The translations under genes and the position numbers were made by a program. This document shows positions 59,978 through 64,000 of a stretch of DNA of 64,000 nt, in pieces. The notes beneath the pieces are model-generated. The model made no database searches and had not been told where the DNA came from. It was given only the letters and a program-made list of their open reading frames with translations. Source of the stretch: Sporolactobacillus sp. Y61 (GTDB taxonomy: Bacteria; Bacillota; Bacilli; Bacillales; Sporolactobacillaceae); the NCBI RefSeq assembly GCF_040529185.1, contig NZ_CP159510.1, positions 2,604,001 through 2,668,000 of the forward strand, read 5' to 3'. The stretch's first letter is position 1, and every line of letters starts with the position of its first letter.

Positions 59978-60178
59978 TTGAAACCCGAAGAGTATGTAAA
60001 GTTTCTTACGGAGCAGTTTGTCCGTTATATGGAGCGGCCGCGTGCCGAACGGAAGCAGACGAGACAGGAGCATCGAGAGCAGCGGCTCCCTGTCAGAAAC
60101 CAGCTTTTTGGTCAGATTCCGAACGCGATCGAGAGTTATGTGGCCCGATTAAAACCATTTTTTTCAAAAAAGAGATAA
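59978..60178 (+). CDS. yqzE: YqzE family protein
   Basis: This 66-residue basic protein (KPEEYVKFLTEQFVRYME at the start, LFGQIPNAIESYV later) matches YqzE, encoded just after comGG in B. subtilis. The start is TTG 59978 with AAAGGA about 11 bases upstream. The function is unknown; it has no transmembrane segment. A strong terminator follows. Confidence 0.88.
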   Translation: MKPEEYVKFLTEQFVRYMERPRAERKQTRQEHREQRLPVRNQLFGQIPNAIESYVARLKPFFSKKR

Positions 60179-60182
60179 CAGA

Positions 60183-60219
60183 AAAATCCTGTCTGAAGAT
60201 GACCAGACAGGATTTTTAT
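60183..60219 (+). terminator. Terminator of the comG-yqzE operon
   Basis: AAAATCCTGTCT and AGACAGGATTTT form a 12-bp stem with a 10-base loop, followed by TATT. It lies five bases after yqzE. Confidence 0.9.
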
Positions 60220-60261
60220 TTATGATAGTAGGGACTTTAAAAAGGTTCAGAAAAACCAGGC

Positions 60262-61017
60262 TTATGACGACGGCAATTTGCCGGTTGGCCAGTTTTTCTT
60301 CATAGCATGATATATTCTGTAGTTCAGTACACTTTGGTATGTGTTTACCGTCGCAAGATGTCCCATCCAAATTTTCAGTGCTTCCTCATTCAGATGTTTC
60401 GTAATTAAAGAAAGAGGAAATTCCGATATCTTCTGACGAAAGAAAAAGTCCTTTCCTTCCAGAACATATACTTCAGAAAATCCACTCTTCTTTAACTGGT
60501 TTTCCCACTCCGTCGTTGTATACAAATCCGGAACACCATAAAAATCACATATCTTTCTTTTATCCTGTTCCGGAAGTTTCTGTTCCACAGTCATTTCAAC
60601 AGCAAACAGCTGACCTCCTGAGCGCAGTACACGAAAATATTCCGGAAGTGACCGAGGCAAATGAGTAAATGCAGTAACAGATTCTGAGAATAGCCAGTCA
60701 AATGCCCTGTCCCTGAATGGCAGTGATTCTGCTGATCCATGTACCACGCGAAACGGGTTCAGAGACTGTTCGGATCTTTTTTTTGCGGCTTTCACCATCT
60801 GAGGATGGAGATCGATGCCAGTTACTGAAGCTTTTGTTTGATCTGCAAGATATTGAGCTGTTGCTCCGGTCCCGCAACCGATATCCAGAACGTCATCGAC
60901 AGCCTGAATCGGCAGGGTCCGAATGATAGCTTCACTCAGGCTTCGTCCACCCGGATGCGCATGATCCACACCTAATTGAGCCAGAAAATCAATATATCGG
61001 TTCTTTCGTTCATTCAC
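60262..61017 (-). CDS. Class I SAM-dependent methyltransferase (UbiE-like)
   Basis: This 251-residue methyltransferase has the SAM loop VLDIGCGTGATAQYL (about residues 42-56), the acidic GIDLHPQMV (about 72-80), and SAESLPFRDRAFDWLF, typical of UbiE/small-molecule methyltransferases. The C-terminal 60 residues (HLNEEALKIWMGHLATVNTY) are extra. The substrate is unknown. It follows the glucokinase gene on the same strand with a 95-bp gap. Confidence 0.8.
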   Translation of the reverse strand: MNERKNRYIDFLAQLGVDHAHPGGRSLSEAIIRTLPIQAVDDVLDIGCGTGATAQYLADQTKASVTGIDLHPQMVKAAKKRSEQSLNPFRVVHGSAESLPFRDRAFDWLFSESVTAFTHLPRSLPEYFRVLRSGGQLFAVEMTVEQKLPEQDKRKICDFYGVPDLYTTTEWENQLKKSGFSEVYVLEGKDFFFRQKISEFPLSLITKHLNEEALKIWMGHLATVNTYQSVLNYRIYHAMKKNWPTGKLPSS

Positions 61018-61112
61018 AGCACCATTCCCTCCATCCTGACCCTGCTCCTTAGTTGACAGGATATGATCGGACAGTATGGATGGTGAATGAAGGATAAAGT
61101 GCCTGCTCAGTA

Positions 61113-62096
61113 TCAGGCTGTGTGCATCTGTTTTATTTTTGTTTTAGACAGCCATGCACCGCCAATGACTCCGGCATCATTCCCCAGTTTGGCAATATCG
61201 ATTGAACAAGCTTCTGTAACCCTGGGCAAGGAATACTTATTGAAATAATTTCTGAGCGGAACAAGCAGTGTATCTCCTGCGTGGGAAACACCGCCGCCAA
61301 TGACGATTTTTTCCGGATTAATCACGATGGATATTGCGCCAAGCGCATAACCCAGATAACGTATTGCTTTATCCGCTACGGCTGCGGAAAGCGGATCATC
61401 CTTTGCTGTACAGTTAAAGACATCTTCAGCGGATATGTCGCCTTTTTCTTCAAATATATCTCGAAGAATACTGTCGGAATCATTGTAGTCAAGAGCTTCC
61501 AGTGCAAGTCGCCGGATACCGGTAGCTGATGCGACCGTTTCAAGGCAACCCTTTTTCCCGCAATTACAGGGTGCACCGAATTTCGGAACGACGGTGATGT
61601 GGCCAATCTCACCTGCCATACCGCTGGCGCCATGAAGAATTTCACCGCCGCAGATAATTCCACCGCCTACACCGGTACCTAAGGTGACACAAATGATATC
61701 TTTCGCACCCCTTCCGGCTCCCTGCCACATTTCTCCCAAAGCGGCCATATTGGCATCATTATCTATAATGACAGGTAATCCCGTTGATTTCTCGAGTTCG
61801 TCCTTGAGTGGATAATTTTCCCACCCGATATTCACGGCTTTATAAATAAACCCGGTATCCATATTAATAAAACCCGGTGCACCCATACCTATTCCTCTTA
61901 CCTGCTGCCGGTCATAATTCAGCTGGGCAAGTTTTTTCACAATGCTGGTGCTGATATCCCCCGTGATATGGCTGCCATTATCAATCGTGTTGGTCGGAAT
62001 GGCCCATTTGTCAATCATTTTCCCATTATCATTAATTAATGCCATTTTGATTGTGGTACCGCCTAGATCCACACCAATATTAATCATTTCCACCAT
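61113..62096 (-). CDS. glcK: ROK-family glucokinase
   Basis: This glucokinase of about 327 residues has the phosphate loop GVDLGGTTIKMALI, the catalytic Asp in PVIIDNDANMAALGE, and the ROK zinc motif CNCGKKGCLE with the upstream His in GEIGHITV. It makes glucose-6-phosphate from ATP and glucose. The ATG at 62096 has AGGTGGAG six bases upstream; a GTG at 62108 is also in frame. In B. subtilis glcK lies close to yqgN, as here. Confidence 0.94.
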   Translation of the reverse strand: MVEMINIGVDLGGTTIKMALINDNGKMIDKWAIPTNTIDNGSHITGDISTSIVKKLAQLNYDRQQVRGIGMGAPGFINMDTGFIYKAVNIGWENYPLKDELEKSTGLPVIIDNDANMAALGEMWQGAGRGAKDIICVTLGTGVGGGIICGGEILHGASGMAGEIGHITVVPKFGAPCNCGKKGCLETVASATGIRRLALEALDYNDSDSILRDIFEEKGDISAEDVFNCTAKDDPLSAAVADKAIRYLGYALGAISIVINPEKIVIGGGVSHAGDTLLVPLRNYFNKYSLPRVTEACSIDIAKLGNDAGVIGGAWLSKTKIKQMHTA

Positions 62097-62265
62097 AATG
62101 ATCTCCACCTTTAATATTTACCTCATTCTTCTATTTTTACTCATATAAGGTGATTTGCCAATGGTAAATCATTAACATTTTAAACAATCGTCCATTAGAC
62201 CGGAGAGACCGGTCATGATTCCCCGCCCTTTAGAATATGCTCGTACTATAAGGAGGTCAGGCCTG

Positions 62266-63105
62266 TTGCGTCACTTTTTCCGGTTCACCCTTATCGCTGC
62301 ATTTATCCTTCTCATTCCAGTCTTACTGATCTCCAGAACGGCCACGTTTCAGGATAGACCGGCCATTACCTATTTTCCTGCTACCGGCAGCATCACCTTC
62401 AACCAGGCCGAAACGCGGCTGAAGCAGGAAAACAACCGTGTGAACTGGAGCGTCGGATCGAGCGTTAATCGCCGCGTTTACCTGCTTCAGGATTTCTCTA
62501 TATTGTACAAAAACAATCGATTGATTGCTATTATAAATCATTGGGAGAGAAACCGGATTTCGCTTTTTAAAAGCCGGTCGGTTAAAATCGACCCGGGTTT
62601 TTATGAAAGTCTGAGCATGCATCAGGCTGAGGTACACGAAGATGACTTGATTTACGGGAAAATAACACGATCCGCTGACAGGATCTATGCCGGACAAATC
62701 GGCGGCAAGCTCTATACCTTTAAACAGGCCCGGTCGAAACGGGAAATAAAGCTGAGGCAGAGTTATCATAATAAGATTAATAAAGAACAGTCTGATCTTC
62801 TGGCAGAGGCTGTAAAACAGTATGGGATCGCGCGCGAAAAATACCACGTCTTTCCGCTGTCCGAATTATTCTCAAAATCATCAGATGAAGTCTTTCCATC
62901 ATCAGGTGAAGGGGCGCAGCGAATCAGTGGCCAATTGATGGAGGGGATTTATACAACAATGGTACGGGGAATTCAGACACCGGACGGCAGACTGCAGTCT
63001 CCGGTCGGAAGTTTGATGCCTCTTTTACTGATCGGACCGGATCACCTGCTTGTTGTCATTCAGACGTCTAATTATCAGATTGCACTTCTCAGACAACAAT
63101 TTTAA
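62266..63105 (+). CDS. Membrane-anchored protein of unknown function
   Basis: This protein of about 279 residues starts at TTG 62266 with AAGGAGG nine bases upstream (the frame is open to 62215). A single N-terminal anchor, FRFTLIAAFILLIPVLLI, is followed by a hydrophilic extracytoplasmic domain without known motifs. It stands opposite to its neighbours between glcK and the 5-FTHF cyclo-ligase unit. It resembles in position, not clearly in sequence, the yqg genes of B. subtilis. I do not recognise it. Confidence 0.65.
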   Translation: MRHFFRFTLIAAFILLIPVLLISRTATFQDRPAITYFPATGSITFNQAETRLKQENNRVNWSVGSSVNRRVYLLQDFSILYKNNRLIAIINHWERNRISLFKSRSVKIDPGFYESLSMHQAEVHEDDLIYGKITRSADRIYAGQIGGKLYTFKQARSKREIKLRQSYHNKINKEQSDLLAEAVKQYGIAREKYHVFPLSELFSKSSDEVFPSSGEGAQRISGQLMEGIYTTMVRGIQTPDGRLQSPVGSLMPLLLIGPDHLLVVIQTSNYQIALLRQQF

Positions 63106-63121
63106 ATACAGAGAAGATGGG

Positions 63122-63277
63122 TCAGGTTTTCAGAAAATGTTGTTCTCTGACCTGTTTATACAGGTACCGACCTCCGAGCATGAACAGCACCATCTCAAAA
63201 AGAACTTTTCTTCTGCAGAAGATATAAACGACGATAATCAGAATTAAGAATTCAGGAAGCCACCCACTTTTTTTCAT
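63122..63277 (-). CDS. Small single-span membrane protein (YqgO-like position)
   Basis: This 51-residue protein (KKSGWLPEFLILIIVVYIFC, then RKVLFEMVLFML) has one long or two short membrane segments with basic ends. It starts at ATG 63277 behind GAGGATG. It lies just after the 5-FTHF cyclo-ligase gene, where B. subtilis has yqgO, also a short membrane protein. Homology is plausible but not proven. Confidence 0.65.
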   Translation of the reverse strand: MKKSGWLPEFLILIIVVYIFCRRKVLFEMVLFMLGGRYLYKQVREQHFLKT

Positions 63278-63343
63278 ATAGAAACATCCTCTCAGCTGAA
63301 TCATACCGGTTTAGTGTGCCACATACCGATTCCATTCATGCGC

Positions 63344-63907
63344 TCAGGGGATGATGACTTCCTTCTCTGTTATCAGCATGCCGACCCTCTGATCATGGGC
63401 TTCCACAGGGATACCGCTGCAGAGCTGACAGGATAAAAGTAAGGAGAGCGTTTCTCCGCAATAATCGCTGAGGAAGCGGTCATAGTAACCCCCACCGTAT
63501 CCTATTCGATACCCTTTTCTGTCAAAAACAACACCGGGGACAACCGTCAGATCAATTTCTGATGGAAAGACCCGTTCAGATTTTTCGGGATCAGGTTCCA
63601 TTAGGCCATAAAAACCCCGCTGCAACTGATCAAATGAACTCAGTCTGTAAAATTGAAGTATTTTGTGTTTTGAATCGCATTTGGGTACGACCACATGCTT
63701 ATGTTCTTTCCATGCACGACGGATAATCGGACGCGTTTCCACTTCACGGCCCATGGAGAGCGTGAGTGCCACCGTTCCGGTCCGTTTCCACTGATCAGCC
63801 TGAAACAGGGATTCACGGATCTCCCGGCACTGGTCATCAAAAGATTGATCACTCATTAATTTCAGCTGGTTAAGCACGCGTTCACGCCATTGTTTTTTTG
63901 TCTTCAA
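63344..63907 (-). CDS. yqgN: 5-formyltetrahydrofolate cyclo-ligase
   Basis: This 187-residue enzyme converts 5-formyl-THF to 5,10-methenyl-THF with ATP. The signature VVPGVVFDRKGYRIGYGGGYYDRFL (residues 128-152, landmark) is the ATP/folate loop of the family. The N terminus KKQWRERVLNQLKLM and VALTLSMGREVETRP also fit. rpmG is the next gene upstream and a small membrane gene follows, as in B. subtilis around yqgN. It links to the folate theme set by folT. Confidence 0.94.
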   Translation of the reverse strand: MKTKKQWRERVLNQLKLMSDQSFDDQCREIRESLFQADQWKRTGTVALTLSMGREVETRPIIRRAWKEHKHVVVPKCDSKHKILQFYRLSSFDQLQRGFYGLMEPDPEKSERVFPSEIDLTVVPGVVFDRKGYRIGYGGGYYDRFLSDYCGETLSLLLSCQLCSGIPVEAHDQRVGMLITEKEVIIP

Positions 63908-63927
63908 TAGGATCCTCCCGGTAAATT

Positions 63928-63966
63928 AAAGCCGCAAACCACCTTATGAAAGGCATTTGCGGCTTT
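63928..63966 (-). terminator. Terminator after rpmG
   Basis: AAAGCCGCAAA and TTTGCGGCTTT form an 11-bp perfect stem with a 17-base loop. The minus strand continues AATTTA. It lies about 16 bp after the rpmG stop. Confidence 0.75.
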
Positions 63967-63981
63967 CAAGTTCAGGAAACC

Positions 63982-64000
63982 TTATTTGGTTTCGCGATAA
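63982..64000 (-). CDS. rpmG: 50S ribosomal protein L33, C-terminal end (partial)
   Basis: Only the last codons are in the window: they read Y-R-E-T-K-stop on the minus strand. RETK-stop is the usual end of Bacillus-type L33. The gene would extend past the right edge. The position directly upstream of the 5-FTHF cyclo-ligase matches B. subtilis rpmG-yqgN, which supports the call despite the short sequence. Confidence 0.7.

Overview
The window looks like a chromosomal segment of a moderate-GC, spore-former-type Bacillales firmicute. Pointers are the comG-yqzE cluster, OpuA with a GbsR-type regulator, EcsAB, a THF riboswitch in front of folT, and the order rpmG / 5-FTHF cyclo-ligase / small membrane gene / glucokinase, which resembles the Bacillus subtilis yqgN-glcK neighbourhood. 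The DhaQ/DhaS/DhaKLM arrangement resembles Lactococcus, so a lactic-acid-type Bacillales such as Sporolactobacillus is my guess; the sequence does not prove it. No rRNA, prophage or CRISPR array is present.

Layout. 1-3.8 kb: an IS1380-type element next to an ascorbate-type PTS operon (ulaCBA). 3.8-15.4 kb: tRNA-Pro(GGG) with its own promoter, small housekeeping genes, AzlCD, an AEC carrier, a THF riboswitch with folT, a HhH-GPD glycosylase, a PadR/MFS pair with a large palindromic operator, and a fosmidomycin-resistance-like MFS pump. 15.6-20.8 kb: queG, then opuAA-AB-AC (glycine betaine uptake) divergent from a GbsR-like gene. 20.8-24.8 kb: an acetyltransferase gene split by an IS200/IS605-type TnpB element, then EcsB/EcsA. 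24.8-43 kb: transporters, a MocR regulator facing a LysE exporter, an archaeal-type Asd, a membrane protein plus condensation-fold acyltransferase pair, VOC proteins (one broken), an HD hydrolase, nitronate monooxygenase, C69 dipeptidase, aspartate racemase, aroE and a cupin. 43-50 kb: an XRE module and a complete dihydroxyacetone/glycerol system (dhaQ, dhaS, gldA, dhaMLK) with a DhaS-type operator. 50-56 kb: a CBS protein, a 1410-residue acyl-CoA dehydratase activase-like protein with a TetR regulator, and a DCC protein. 56-64 kb: an L,D-transpeptidase, comGC-GG without comGA/comGB, yqzE, a methyltransferase, glcK, 5-FTHF cyclo-ligase and the 3' end of rpmG.

The most unusual material is mobile or structured DNA. 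The TnpB element has no tnpA and carries a 51-residue ribbon-helix-helix gene whose promoter shares its -35 hexamer with tnpB. It cuts an acetyltransferase gene so precisely that the empty site can be read. There is a solo right end of a related element, two copies of a highly structured ~120-137 bp repeat that may be orphan HEARO/IscB-type RNAs, and a ~20.5 bp-period tandem array upstream of aroE.
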